Counted from the first letter of the stretch, positions 47,854 to 57,866 are shown. The stretch is 64,000 bases of DNA from Gallionella sp. (GCA_028688275.1 JAQTYN010000009.1:1-64000), one strand, 5' to 3'. The notes: a model not told the origin generated them from the sequence alone. Program-made: numbers and translations.

Positions 47854-48708
47854 ATGACCACACCCCATCGTTATACGCTCACCATTTCCTGCCCAGATCG
47901 GGCAGGCATTATCGCTGCCGTCACAGGTTTTATCGCCCAACATGGCGGCTTTATTGTGGAAGCGAGCTATCACACCGATCAAGAAACCCAGCAGTTTTTT
48001 ATGCGCCAAGAAATAGAGGCGGATTCTTTGCCGTTTTCGGCAGCGGAATTTGACACGTTTTTTGCACCGCTGGCACAAGAATTTGCCATGCGTAGTCAAC
48101 TGACGGATTCAGCGATTAAAAAACGCCTAGTGCTATTGGTCAGCCAGCAAGATCATTGTTTGAACGACTTGCTACATCGTTGGCGCAGTGGCGAATTGTT
48201 GGTGGATATTCCGTGTGTGATTTCCAACCACGAAAATTTACGCAGCTTTGTCGAGTGGCATGGCATCCCGTTTCATTACGTGCCGATGCAAGACAAAGCC
48301 GCTGGGTTTGCCCGCATCGCCGCTTTATTTGATGCGGCACAGGGCGACATCATGGTGTTAGCGCGCTATATGCAAATTTTGCCGCCTGCCTTGTGCCGCC
48401 AGTATGCGGGCAAAATCATCAACATACATCACAGCTTTTTGCCGTCGTTTATTGGCGCAAAGCCTTATCATCAAGCACATCAACGCGGCGTGAAACTGAT
48501 TGGCGCGACTTGTCACTATGTGTCGGACGAACTGGATGCTGGGCCGATTATTGAGCAAGACACCTTGCGCATCGACCACGCGGATTCGATTGAAGATTTG
48601 GTGCGCTACGGACGCGATATTGAAAAATCCGTGTTAGCACGCGGGCTGCGCTATCACGTCGAGGATCGCGTGCTGATCTGTGGCAACAAAACCATTGTGT
48701 TCCGTTAA
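47854..48708 (+). CDS. purU: formyltetrahydrofolate deformylase
   Basis: ISCPDRAGIIAAVTGFI; NIHHSFLPSFIGAKPYHQAHQRGVKLIGATCHYV. Confidence 0.95.
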   Translation: MTTPHRYTLTISCPDRAGIIAAVTGFIAQHGGFIVEASYHTDQETQQFFMRQEIEADSLPFSAAEFDTFFAPLAQEFAMRSQLTDSAIKKRLVLLVSQQDHCLNDLLHRWRSGELLVDIPCVISNHENLRSFVEWHGIPFHYVPMQDKAAGFARIAALFDAAQGDIMVLARYMQILPPALCRQYAGKIINIHHSFLPSFIGAKPYHQAHQRGVKLIGATCHYVSDELDAGPIIEQDTLRIDHADSIEDLVRYGRDIEKSVLARGLRYHVEDRVLICGNKTIVFR

Positions 48709-48745
48709 TTCCCCTTGTTAGCAACCTCACGCTAGATGACTATCC

Positions 48746-49756
48746 ATGATTGAAGTTAAAAACTTGCACTATCGCTATGCCAGCAAACAAGCTTTGCATA
48801 ATGTGTCATTTAAGCTAGAACCAGCCAGCATTACAGCACTGGTTGGCAGTAATGGCGCAGGTAAATCGACCTTGTTGCGCTGTATGGCGGCGTTGGATAA
48901 TCCCTTTTCGGGTTCAATTACCCTGTGGGGGAAAAGTACACATGAAGATCCCCGTGGTTGTCATCGACTGTTAGGTTATCTATCTGATCAATTTGGTTTG
49001 TACGACAATCTGACGGTTAAGCAATCGTTGACCTATATGGCGTTGGCGCACAAGATTCCACATTTTGATGTGGAAGCACGAGTCGAACAAGTGGCCTCTC
49101 AACTGAGCTTGACCGACCGTTTGCACCAAAAAACGGGGGAGTTGTCACGAGGGTTTCGTCAACGCGTTGCTATTGCACAAGCCATTATTCATCAACCTAA
49201 ATTGCTGCTACTCGACGAACCAGCGTCTGGGCTCGATCCCGAAGCCCGCATGGAGTTGTCTGCATTGTTAAAGCAACTTGCCATTCAAGGGATGACCATT
49301 ATGGTGTCGTCTCATATTTTGAGTGAACTTGACGATTATTGCAGTCATATGCTAAAGCTCAATGAAGGTGCAGTGGTGAGCTTTGAATCCCTGAATAATT
49401 ATCAAAACGATCACTCTCAAGTATTGCGTATGCTACTGAGTCGTCCGACTGCGAATGCGGGTAAAACACTCGCTGCGCAGTTAAATGTGAGCCAAGTGGT
49501 TGGCGAAGGGGCTGCTTTTCAATTTACCTTCAAAGGCAAAATTACCGAGCAATCGGTGTTGCTGTTTAATCTCGTCAATGCAGGCTTGCCCGTGGCTGAA
49601 ATTGTGGTGGTGAAACGAAATTTACAAGATCGTTATTTATCTGATATTCGCTTGAATACCGCCATTAAGCAAGATAACGACAAACTTAAACAAGATGAGC
49701 AACTGGCATATGCCAGTGTAGGTGCTGAAGAGCATCCCCCCGCACCGATAGACTAA
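48746..49756 (+). CDS. ABC transporter ATP-binding protein
   Basis: LVGSNGAGKSTLLRC; LSRGFRQRVAIAQAI; LLLLDEPASGLDP. Confidence 0.94.
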   Translation: MIEVKNLHYRYASKQALHNVSFKLEPASITALVGSNGAGKSTLLRCMAALDNPFSGSITLWGKSTHEDPRGCHRLLGYLSDQFGLYDNLTVKQSLTYMALAHKIPHFDVEARVEQVASQLSLTDRLHQKTGELSRGFRQRVAIAQAIIHQPKLLLLDEPASGLDPEARMELSALLKQLAIQGMTIMVSSHILSELDDYCSHMLKLNEGAVVSFESLNNYQNDHSQVLRMLLSRPTANAGKTLAAQLNVSQVVGEGAAFQFTFKGKITEQSVLLFNLVNAGLPVAEIVVVKRNLQDRYLSDIRLNTAIKQDNDKLKQDEQLAYASVGAEEHPPAPID

Positions 49757-49775
49757 CCTTACACCTGGAGTCGAT

Positions 49776-51599
49776 ATGATCTTCAATGCAGAATTCCAAC
49801 GCAATATATGGCTGGAAATCAATTTCCCCCGCCTGATTACCATCCCTTTGGTCTTAGCACTGGTCTTTTGGGCATTTTTTATGTCGAATGCCAATTCAGA
49901 CGTGAGTATTGATGAAATGGGGACTCACCTCAGTAATGCGGCACTTTCATTGTTTTCCATCATTACCATACTATGGGGAACCCAACTTGCCAGTCACAGC
50001 CTGACCGAAGAGGCGCAAGCCCAAACTTGGGATTGGCAACGCTTATCAGCACAAAGCCCTACTGCACTTATTTTTGGTAAGCTTTTCGGCAGTACGATTT
50101 TGGCTTGGTACGGCGGGATATGTTGCTTAATTGTCTACATGCTTTTTGCAAATTCGACGTTAGACGGTATTCGGGTGGAATGGCTGGTACTGGCTATCTT
50201 CAGTGCCATTTTCGTTCATGCCTCCGCGATGTTACTGACGCTGACCACCCCGCCAGAACAACGCCCTGCGTATCAACAGAAACATGGCATGAGTTTCGCC
50301 AAAATGTTTATGTTGCTAATGGCACTGTATGGTAGTGGAATGTTGTTATTGAGCTGGACTAATGATAATTTGGCCAATATTCATTGGTATGGCATGGAGT
50401 TTAAATTATTGCCCTTTAGCGCGTGGAGCATGTTTATTTGGGCATTATGGGCGGTGTTTGGGTGCATTAAGCGCACATCTACGCTTTTGCGTAGCCCGAC
50501 TACACCCACCGCTTGGCTCACATTCGTCTTGTTTTGTATGGTGTATTTTGTAGGATTTACCCCTGCAAGCACGACACCAGTCGATGATTTTATCACCCAT
50601 ACAAAAGGTGGGGTCGCATTTACGGTCACCTATTGTCTATTGTGCGGCATGACCTTGATGGAAGACAAAGCCCCTTTGCAATGGCGGCTCTGGATAGATG
50701 CCTTCAAAAACAAAGAGTTTAAGCACGCTTGGCAAAACACACCACGCTGGATTGCGACCTTCTTCATTAGCATTTTGGTTTTGCTCATCGCACTCCCTGG
50801 AAGCTCACCAGATGTCAGAATTTTTCTCCCTGTCGCGCTATTTTTGTTTATGCGTGACATTGCCGTGCTGTACTGGTTTCACTGGACACCACAACCCAAA
50901 AGACCTTATTTAGCATTTTCCATTTACTTATTGCTGGTTTATCTGTTATTGCCCTTTCTTTTCAGACCGCTTAATTGGTTGTTCTATCCCAAAGCGGACA
51001 ACCCCGTGATTACCCTTGTGGTTTTTTTAGTAGAAGCGATTGTGGCGATGGCATTCTTGCTACAACGTTGGGAACAATATTTTTCTGCGGAATTTATTCG
51101 TGACGAAGAAGAGGAAATATTGCAAAACTCTCTGGTTGAGAACGAAAAAGTAATTTATGCCGCACGCATCAGCATTGGGATACAAGCTCCTTTATTTTTA
51201 TCAGGTTTAGGGATCATCGCACTAGGATTTTTGATTCACTTTTACAGCCCAATCGCAAACGCCAATACGCTTGATAATGCTCTGCTTTGGGCTGCCATGT
51301 TGGGAGGATTGGGATGTTGGCTTTGGGCTTTTGTGCGACATATCTTTGCGCGACGCAACACCCAACTCACGTTTACCAATAAACGGGTGATTGTCAAAAT
51401 TGGCTTTCCATTACAGCAAAATATAGAACTGCCTTTAGGCAAAATCGGCAGTATTCAAGTCACCCAAACCCAGCGCGGACGGATATTCAATTACGGCAAC
51501 ATCATCATCAATAGCATTGGCAATCCGCAAATTACCGTACCTGATATTGCCAACCCCAGCCAGTTCCGTCGTACCTTGATGGAGGCACAACCGCATTAA
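49776..51599 (+). CDS. ABC transporter permease fused to C-terminal bacterial PH-like domain
   Basis: Multi-TM N-terminus; C-terminal RRNTQLTFTNKRVIVKIGFPLQQNIELPLGKIGSIQVTQTQRGRIFNYGNIIINS. Confidence 0.82.
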   Translation: MIFNAEFQRNIWLEINFPRLITIPLVLALVFWAFFMSNANSDVSIDEMGTHLSNAALSLFSIITILWGTQLASHSLTEEAQAQTWDWQRLSAQSPTALIFGKLFGSTILAWYGGICCLIVYMLFANSTLDGIRVEWLVLAIFSAIFVHASAMLLTLTTPPEQRPAYQQKHGMSFAKMFMLLMALYGSGMLLLSWTNDNLANIHWYGMEFKLLPFSAWSMFIWALWAVFGCIKRTSTLLRSPTTPTAWLTFVLFCMVYFVGFTPASTTPVDDFITHTKGGVAFTVTYCLLCGMTLMEDKAPLQWRLWIDAFKNKEFKHAWQNTPRWIATFFISILVLLIALPGSSPDVRIFLPVALFLFMRDIAVLYWFHWTPQPKRPYLAFSIYLLLVYLLLPFLFRPLNWLFYPKADNPVITLVVFLVEAIVAMAFLLQRWEQYFSAEFIRDEEEEILQNSLVENEKVIYAARISIGIQAPLFLSGLGIIALGFLIHFYSPIANANTLDNALLWAAMLGGLGCWLWAFVRHIFARRNTQLTFTNKRVIVKIGFPLQQNIELPLGKIGSIQVTQTQRGRIFNYGNIIINSIGNPQITVPDIANPSQFRRTLMEAQPH

Positions 51600-51662
51600 G
51601 CGCACAGACTGCGCGCCCATTCCTCGCTATAATCCGCCCTCAATTCTTGATGCGGGGCGGAT

Positions 51663-53948
51663 ATGAACAAAATTTTGAAATATAGCTTATGGACTATAGG
51701 CGGTATCGTCGGCGTGACGGCAGCGGGTGCGGGTTATTTGGCAGCCACCTTTAATCCCAACGATTACAAAGACAGGGTTATTCAAGCCGTTAAAGACAGC
51801 AAACAACGCGATTTACATCTGGATGGCGACATCAAACTGATGTTCTTCCCCAGCATAGGCGTAAGCTTAAGCAAAGTTTCTCTTTCCGAATTTAAGTCCC
51901 CTCAGCCATTTGCGGCGATTGATTCCGCGAGTGTTTCCTTGGCGGTGATGCCTCTATTGCAAAAAAACATTGTTGTCGATGAAGTGGTGCTGAATGGTTT
52001 GCAAGCCACCTTAATTAAACATGCGGATGGCACAACCAACATTGACGATTTGCTCAAAAAAGCTCCGAATCAAGCCGCAACCAAAAGTGCGCCCGTTAAA
52101 TTTGATATTGCTTCCGTCACCATCAACAAAACCAATCTGAGCTATGTCGATGAAGGCAGCGGCGCAAAATACGCCCTTCAGGATTTTAAGCTGCAAACAG
52201 GCCGCATTGCCGAAGGTGTGCCGAGCAAAATTGCCTTGTCATTGGGCGTGCAAGCCAATCAGCCTAAGGTGAATGTCAATGCCACGCTGAATGGCACGCT
52301 GACCTTCGATTTAGAAAAACAACTGTTCCAACTGGCGGGCATGGAGCTGCAAGCCACGGGGAGCGCGCTGGACATCAGCGATCTCAAACTAAAAGTGGGC
52401 GGCGATGCCCATGCCGATGTCCCGCGCAAAGACTATGGCGTGAAGCAGTTCAATTTGTCGGTAAGTGGCGTGAAGGTGAAAGACGCGTTTGAAGCCACCT
52501 TGGATGCGCCCGCTTTGGGCATGAATGATAAGCAATTCACAGGCGACAAGCTGATGCTCAATGCCAAGATGGACGGGGCAATGGGTAAAATCGTCGCCGC
52601 ATTGTCTATGCCCAGTGTCGAAAGTGACCCACTTTCCTTTAAAGTCAGCGACTTGGCGTTAGACTTGGACGTACAGCAAGCGGATCAAGCCTTTAAAATC
52701 AAACTCAGTTCACCGCTGTCAGGCAATATTCAAGAACAGCAATTTAACTTGAGCAATCTGGTCATCGCCCTGAATGCCACAGGGGATAAATTCCCTGGCA
52801 AATCCATCAGCAGTGAAATGAAAGGCAGCGTGCAAGCCAATGCCTTGAAACAAACCGTGCAAGTCGCATTGGCGGGCGGGCTGTTGCAAAGCCAGATTAA
52901 AGCCAAAATCGGCGTGGCAAATTTTGCCAATCCTGCGATTAACTTCGATATTGAGCTAGATCAATTGGATGCCGATTTATACCTGCCGAAAAAAGCCGCT
53001 GACGCGCCTAAAACAACCACGCCTGAACAACCGTTTGACTTGTCTGCCCTGCGCAAACTGAATCTGAATGGTAGTTTGCGCATCGGTGCGCTCAAGGTCG
53101 CTAACGTCAAATCTAAAAATGTGCGGATTGATGTCAAAGCGAATCAAGGTTTAGTCAATATCAGCCCGCTTTCTGCCAACTTGTACGACGGCAGTGTCAA
53201 CGGTAGCGTGAGCGTGGATGCCTCACAAGCCACGCCCAGCTTTGCCATTCGCCAAAGTCTGGTGGGCATCAATGTCGCTGCCTTGACCAAAGATGCAGCC
53301 GATTTTGACACGCTGGAAGGCAAAGGGAATGTCAATCTGGATGTCACCACCCAAGGTGATCGCGTCAGCGTATTGAAAAAAGCCTTGAATGGCAGCATGT
53401 CGCTGAATCTGGCGGACGGCGCGATTCGAGGCTTCAATGTCGCCAAGAAAATTCGGGATGCTAAAAGTTCATTAGGCAGCAGCACCAGCTCCGCAAATAA
53501 AGAGGAAAAAACCGACTTTAGCGAATTAAAAGCCAGCTTCAGCATCCGCCAAGGCGTAGCACATAACGAAGATTTATCCTTAAAATCCCCGTTGATTCGA
53601 CTGGGTGGTATCGGCGATATTAACGTCGGCAACGACAGCATGAATTACCTCGCCAAAGCCACGATTGCCCGCACCTTGGAAGGTCAGGGCGGCAAAGACC
53701 AAGTTGGCGGCCTCACCATTCCTTTGCGCATCAGCGGCGCGTTTACTGACTTGAAATACAATTTGGATTTCAGCTCCATGGTGAGCGATAACGCCAAGCA
53801 AGAAATTGCCGCCAAAAAAGCGGAAGTACAACAACAGGTCCAACAAAAAGTCGATGCGCAAAAAGCAGCGGCACAACAGCAAGTGGACATCAAAAAAGAA
53901 GAAGCTAAAACCAAATTGCAAACTGGTTTGCGAGGATTATTTAAGTAA
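51663..53948 (+). CDS. AsmA family protein
   Basis: N-terminal TM then AATFNPNDYKDRVIQAVKDSKQRDLHLDGDIKLMFFPSIGVSLSKVSLSE; C-terminal AsmA repeats. Confidence 0.93.
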   Translation: MNKILKYSLWTIGGIVGVTAAGAGYLAATFNPNDYKDRVIQAVKDSKQRDLHLDGDIKLMFFPSIGVSLSKVSLSEFKSPQPFAAIDSASVSLAVMPLLQKNIVVDEVVLNGLQATLIKHADGTTNIDDLLKKAPNQAATKSAPVKFDIASVTINKTNLSYVDEGSGAKYALQDFKLQTGRIAEGVPSKIALSLGVQANQPKVNVNATLNGTLTFDLEKQLFQLAGMELQATGSALDISDLKLKVGGDAHADVPRKDYGVKQFNLSVSGVKVKDAFEATLDAPALGMNDKQFTGDKLMLNAKMDGAMGKIVAALSMPSVESDPLSFKVSDLALDLDVQQADQAFKIKLSSPLSGNIQEQQFNLSNLVIALNATGDKFPGKSISSEMKGSVQANALKQTVQVALAGGLLQSQIKAKIGVANFANPAINFDIELDQLDADLYLPKKAADAPKTTTPEQPFDLSALRKLNLNGSLRIGALKVANVKSKNVRIDVKANQGLVNISPLSANLYDGSVNGSVSVDASQATPSFAIRQSLVGINVAALTKDAADFDTLEGKGNVNLDVTTQGDRVSVLKKALNGSMSLNLADGAIRGFNVAKKIRDAKSSLGSSTSSANKEEKTDFSELKASFSIRQGVAHNEDLSLKSPLIRLGGIGDINVGNDSMNYLAKATIARTLEGQGGKDQVGGLTIPLRISGAFTDLKYNLDFSSMVSDNAKQEIAAKKAEVQQQVQQKVDAQKAAAQQQVDIKKEEAKTKLQTGLRGLFK

Positions 53949-53951
53949 TGA

Positions 53952-54166
53952 GTCCCCTCGCCCACCAGTGGGCATAGGTATCTACACAATTCATGGCGCA
54001 TTTCTGAGTATGCCCATATTTTGAAGAAAAAAGATTGATTAACGCTAATAGGATGATTTGCAATTAAAATCATAGCGAACCTGCTCCTCCCCCTAGCAGG
54101 GGGAGGGAATATGGCAAGTAGTTAACGAGTTGTGTAGATACTCATGCACCCATGGGCGAGGGGAGT
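53952..54166. repeat. inverted-repeat (MITE-like) element, ~215 bp
   Basis: TCCCCTCGCCCACCAGTGGGCATAGGTATCTACACAA vs reverse complement of TTGTGTAGATACTCATGCACCCATGGGCGAGGGGA. Confidence 0.7.
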
Positions 54167-54185
54167 ATAGGTAGGATTCCGCTGA

Positions 54186-54908
54186 ATGCAATTATTTATC
54201 GACGCAGGCAATACGCGAATTAAGTGGGCGGTGCGCACCAAGGACACGTGGCAACACGCGGGCGACTTACCCAGCGCGTATGCAGATCAACTCTCTTTTG
54301 CCGCCTTGCCATCATCTATTTTACCCGTCGTTTGGGTGAGTAATGTCGCAGGGGAATTCGTGGCGCAGTCTATTCGCGCTGCCTGTTTAGCACGAGGTTG
54401 GCAAACGCGCTTTATTGTCGCCCAAGCCAAGCAAGGCGGTGTGCGCAATGACTATGCGCTACCGTCACAATTGGGCTGTGACCGCTGGGCGGCATTGATC
54501 GCCGCATGGCAGTTGCAACAGCAAGCTTGTTTAGTGGTCAATTGCGGCACTGCGACGACGATAGATGCCTTATCTGCGCAGGGCGAATTTTTAGGCGGGT
54601 TGATTTTGCCTGGTATCACGCTGATGCAAACCAGCTTAGTAGGGGCGACGGCGCAACTGCAAGTCGCCACAGGACACGTCGTTCCTTTCCCCCGCAATAC
54701 GGCGGATGCCCTGTTTTCTGGCGCGATTCAAGCCACGTGCGGGGCAATTGAACGACACTATGCGACGTTAAATGCCGCCGACGCACCCATCCTGTTAAGT
54801 GGCGGTGCAGCTGCTCAACTCAAAACACACGCCACCCTGCCGCTATGCGAGGTGGACAATCTGGTTTTACAAGGTTTACGGATAATTTCTCAGGAAACGG
54901 ACGAATGA
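54186..54908 (+). CDS. coaX: type III pantothenate kinase
   Basis: MQLFIDAGNTRIKWAV; LGCDRWAALIAAW; NCGTATTIDAL; GGLILPGITLM. Confidence 0.95.
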   Translation: MQLFIDAGNTRIKWAVRTKDTWQHAGDLPSAYADQLSFAALPSSILPVVWVSNVAGEFVAQSIRAACLARGWQTRFIVAQAKQGGVRNDYALPSQLGCDRWAALIAAWQLQQQACLVVNCGTATTIDALSAQGEFLGGLILPGITLMQTSLVGATAQLQVATGHVVPFPRNTADALFSGAIQATCGAIERHYATLNAADAPILLSGGAAAQLKTHATLPLCEVDNLVLQGLRIISQETDE

Positions 54909-55654
54909 TAAAAGTGTTGCTCTGGATCATGTTGGTGGCGAACGTGGTATTTTTTGCGGTGATGCAATGGGGGGCTGTGCTGTTCACCACGCCAGAATTG
55001 GAACAAGCCGAACCCGAACTCAACCCCCAGAAGATTGCACTACAAAGCGAACTCCCCCCGCCCGTCAGCACCTCTTCCGTCATGACCGCATCAGGCATCT
55101 CCAGCACCGCTGAGGTCATTGCCGCATCCGCAATCACCCCCGCGATGTCATCTGTGTCAACCACCAATCATCTTGCCTGCATGGAATGGGGAGAATTCTC
55201 TGCAGATGACTTAACCCTCGCCCAAAAAGAACTGGCCGAACTCCATCCCGCCTTTACTCTACGCACCATCCAGTATGGCAGCGAATACTGGGTCTATATT
55301 CCGCCCACCAAAAACAAAAACAAACTCAGCCAAAGAGTCGCCGAACTAGATGCCGCAGGCATCACCGACTATGCTGTGGTGAGTGCAGCGGGCGAATGGG
55401 AACATGCCATTTCACTCGGCACGTTTAACTCAAAGCAAGAAGCCCAAAAATTTGCAGCGTCTATACGTAAAATTTCGCCCCTTAAAATTGGCGAATATCG
55501 CCCTGCCTACCAAACCACCATGCTGCGGCTGAATGACCTAGATGGTGCAACCCTCGCCAAACTCACCGAGTTGCAAAAACATTACCCTAAAACCAGCCTA
55601 AACAACTTGGATTGCTCAACGCATAGTGGAACAAACCTGCCAATCGAGCGATAG
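54905..55654 (+). CDS. SPOR-domain-like membrane protein
   Basis: Start MIKVLLWIMLVANVVFF overlaps coaX stop (ATGA); SPOR-like IQYGSEYWVYIPPTKNKNKLSQRVAELDAAGITDYAVV. Confidence 0.8.
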   Translation: MIKVLLWIMLVANVVFFAVMQWGAVLFTTPELEQAEPELNPQKIALQSELPPPVSTSSVMTASGISSTAEVIAASAITPAMSSVSTTNHLACMEWGEFSADDLTLAQKELAELHPAFTLRTIQYGSEYWVYIPPTKNKNKLSQRVAELDAAGITDYAVVSAAGEWEHAISLGTFNSKQEAQKFAASIRKISPLKIGEYRPAYQTTMLRLNDLDGATLAKLTELQKHYPKTSLNNLDCSTHSGTNLPIER

Positions 55655-55818
55655 GTGCAATTTAATCGAAACTAACACCCTAAAAAACAAGGCATTCAGT
55701 AGCTGAAAAATTTTATTTTCCAACAAGTGATATTTTGATTTTTGCATACTGCACGCCCTAAACGCACTGCATATTGCATTACAATACGCACGTCAAAATA
55801 ATTTACAAGGTGACAGTC

Positions 55819-56109
55819 ATGGGAACACTAACGCTACGCTTACCCGAACAATTAGATGCGCGCCTGAGCTTATTTGCCAAATTGGAAGATAGCAGCCGCT
55901 CGGAATTGGTGCGCATGGCACTGGAAAAGTTTCTACGCGAAAGAGAACGCGAGCAGTTGCTTGCTGAGGTGGTACAGGCGGCACGATTTTTGGCAACCGA
56001 TCCTGAAGCCCGCGCTGAAAGCACGGCGATTGCTGACGAGTTTGCTAGCGCAGACAGTGCAGCACTGACGCAGCTCGAACAAAATGCCCCAGAAAAGTGG
56101 TGGCAATAA
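55819..56109 (+). CDS. ribbon-helix-helix antitoxin
   Basis: MGTLTLRLPEQLDARLSLFAKLEDSSRSELVRMALEKFL; overlaps toxin start (TAATG). Confidence 0.88.
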   Translation: MGTLTLRLPEQLDARLSLFAKLEDSSRSELVRMALEKFLREREREQLLAEVVQAARFLATDPEARAESTAIADEFASADSAALTQLEQNAPEKWWQ

Positions 56110-56471
56110 TGCGGCGCGGTGAAATTTGGGTCGCCAAGCTCAATCCCAACACAGGCGCGGAAGCGGGGAAAGTGCGTCCTGTGCTGATTTTGTTGGATGA
56201 CGCGTTGTTAGCGACGGGCATGAGTCCCGTGTTGTGCTTGCCCTTGACCAGCAAATTATTCAGCCATCTGGCTGCATTGCGGGTGGAAATCCTCCCACGA
56301 GATCGCTTGCTCAAATCATGCTATGTCATGCCCGAACAATTACGCGCACTGGATCGAAATCGCTTCGGCGACGGGCCACTGACCATGCTCACCGCTGCGG
56401 AAATGGCACAAGTCGAACGACTGTTGCTGGTGTGTTGTGGTATGGCGGGGTATCTCAGCTCCTCGCACTAA
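56109..56471 (+). CDS. MazF/PemK-type toxin
   Basis: MRRGEIWVAKLNPNTGAEAGKVRPVLILLDD. Confidence 0.9.
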   Translation: MRRGEIWVAKLNPNTGAEAGKVRPVLILLDDALLATGMSPVLCLPLTSKLFSHLAALRVEILPRDRLLKSCYVMPEQLRALDRNRFGDGPLTMLTAAEMAQVERLLLVCCGMAGYLSSSH

Positions 56472-56588
56472 TCTATCCAATCGGCAAGCACCACAGACCC
56501 GCATCGCAGACTACAAACGCATCGCATCTGAGGCGATTGCGTGCGGTACTTTTGCAGCGTTTATGTTTGGATTCATTTCAAGTAAACG

Positions 56589-56828
56589 GTGGGGAAAATT
56601 TTTGATGCACAGTTACGACCTGAAATCAGTCGCTTGCTGAATAGCTATGCGACGAAGTATCCTATCTATCGCTTTAAACCTGAAGAGCTGGAAGTTCTTA
56701 GGGTTAAGGTTGATGTAGACACGATTTGCGTCGAGCAAGAAGGGATAAGGTTAAAATTGAAAGCCATCTCGCCTGATGAAAAAATCGAAATGATTGAGCA
56801 ATATTTTCCTGTTTGGACGTGGCTTTAG
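56589..56828 (+). CDS. small hypothetical protein (GTG start)
   Basis: 79-aa ORF between TA pair and R-M operon; homology not recognised. Confidence 0.35.
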   Translation: MGKIFDAQLRPEISRLLNSYATKYPIYRFKPEELEVLRVKVDVDTICVEQEGIRLKLKAISPDEKIEMIEQYFPVWTWL

Positions 56829-56898
56829 CTTTTCCTAGGATGTGATGTTGCCTTGCGAATTTTTCGTGAAAGCTGACTGGCACTAATATCACTTACCA

Positions 56899-57027
56899 TT
56901 AGTTAGCTTTAGAACAGATACGCCCCTCATAGGCCATACGGATCAGCGGTTTTCGAGATCGGGGGGTATCGCCTTGCAGTTCTGTGGCTAGTCCTTGGGT
57001 GAGGCGGAATAGTTTGATGTCGCTCAT
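56899..57027 (-). pseudogene. 42-codon stub resembling the N-terminus of a DUF5655-type protein
   Basis: Manual translation MSDIKLFRLTQGLATELQGDTPRSRKPLIRMAYEGRICSKAN; 2 nt after HNH gene stop. Confidence 0.4.
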
Positions 57028-57029
57028 TT

Positions 57030-57866
57030 TCAGGCTCCAGTCGCAATCGTCGCAGCCCAACTTACACCACTCTTTCGCAAGCAGGCTGCCGCCGTCATGG
57101 AAAAAGGTGCCGCTGGCCGAACCATTGCGCGTAATTGATTCCGCTTTTCCTCTATTCTGATTTTTTCAGCTGGCCCAATCGGTCCCGCCAAAGCAATGTC
57201 TCTGCACTCTTCAATTAATAATCGGCACTTCGCCCAAACCTTTGCTCTAGCCTCCTCAAGTTTTTCAAAATCTAGCCGCAGATGCGTGACCGTGGCTGTT
57301 ACCCGAAGCATGTCCGTTGCGTCTGCATCATGGTGTGGTACGGCCTTGCCATTATCAATAAAATCTAGCAATGGCGGGTCTGCAGCGTTTGCAGGATCAA
57401 GTAACACTGGACATTCATTTAGATAAGAAATCCCTCCGAATTTAGCCACTGGGCTGTTGGGCAATAGTGGAAACATCACGCCCTTTTTTCCGTTCCCTAC
57501 ATTTCCACAGATACGATAGTTTTTCCAATCATAGGTCAGCCACCAGTAACCATCTTCATAGGTGATTTTTTTCTGTCCAACTTTACGTTTGCAGGCATTC
57601 TTGGGACGAAAATGCTCAACATCTCTGTACGAAAAAACGTCTTCAGCTTCTGAAAACCAGCATTTATTGTGTGACAGGCTCAGCAGCCAATCCTTAATCT
57701 GCCCCCAAATTTCATTTGCTTTGGTATCGAGTATTAAATCACGCGTCGCTTTATCTGGCGCAGCAGTAAGTGCTGCTGTCAAAGTTGCGGCGGAGGTCAG
57801 CCATACCTGATCTGGTAGTCCATTTTTAACTGGCCCTGTAGTTTCAAGAAGGGGAATATATCTCAT
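57030..57866 (-). CDS. HNH-endonuclease-like protein (PtuB/retron-HNH-like class)
   Basis: HNKCWFSEAEDVFSYRDVEHFRPKN...YRICGNVGNGKKGVMFPL...ECPVLLDPANAADPPLLDF; overlaps ATPase gene by 4 nt. Confidence 0.78.
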   Translation of the reverse strand: MRYIPLLETTGPVKNGLPDQVWLTSAATLTAALTAAPDKATRDLILDTKANEIWGQIKDWLLSLSHNKCWFSEAEDVFSYRDVEHFRPKNACKRKVGQKKITYEDGYWWLTYDWKNYRICGNVGNGKKGVMFPLLPNSPVAKFGGISYLNECPVLLDPANAADPPLLDFIDNGKAVPHHDADATDMLRVTATVTHLRLDFEKLEEARAKVWAKCRLLIEECRDIALAGPIGPAEKIRIEEKRNQLRAMVRPAAPFSMTAAACLRKSGVSWAATIATGA

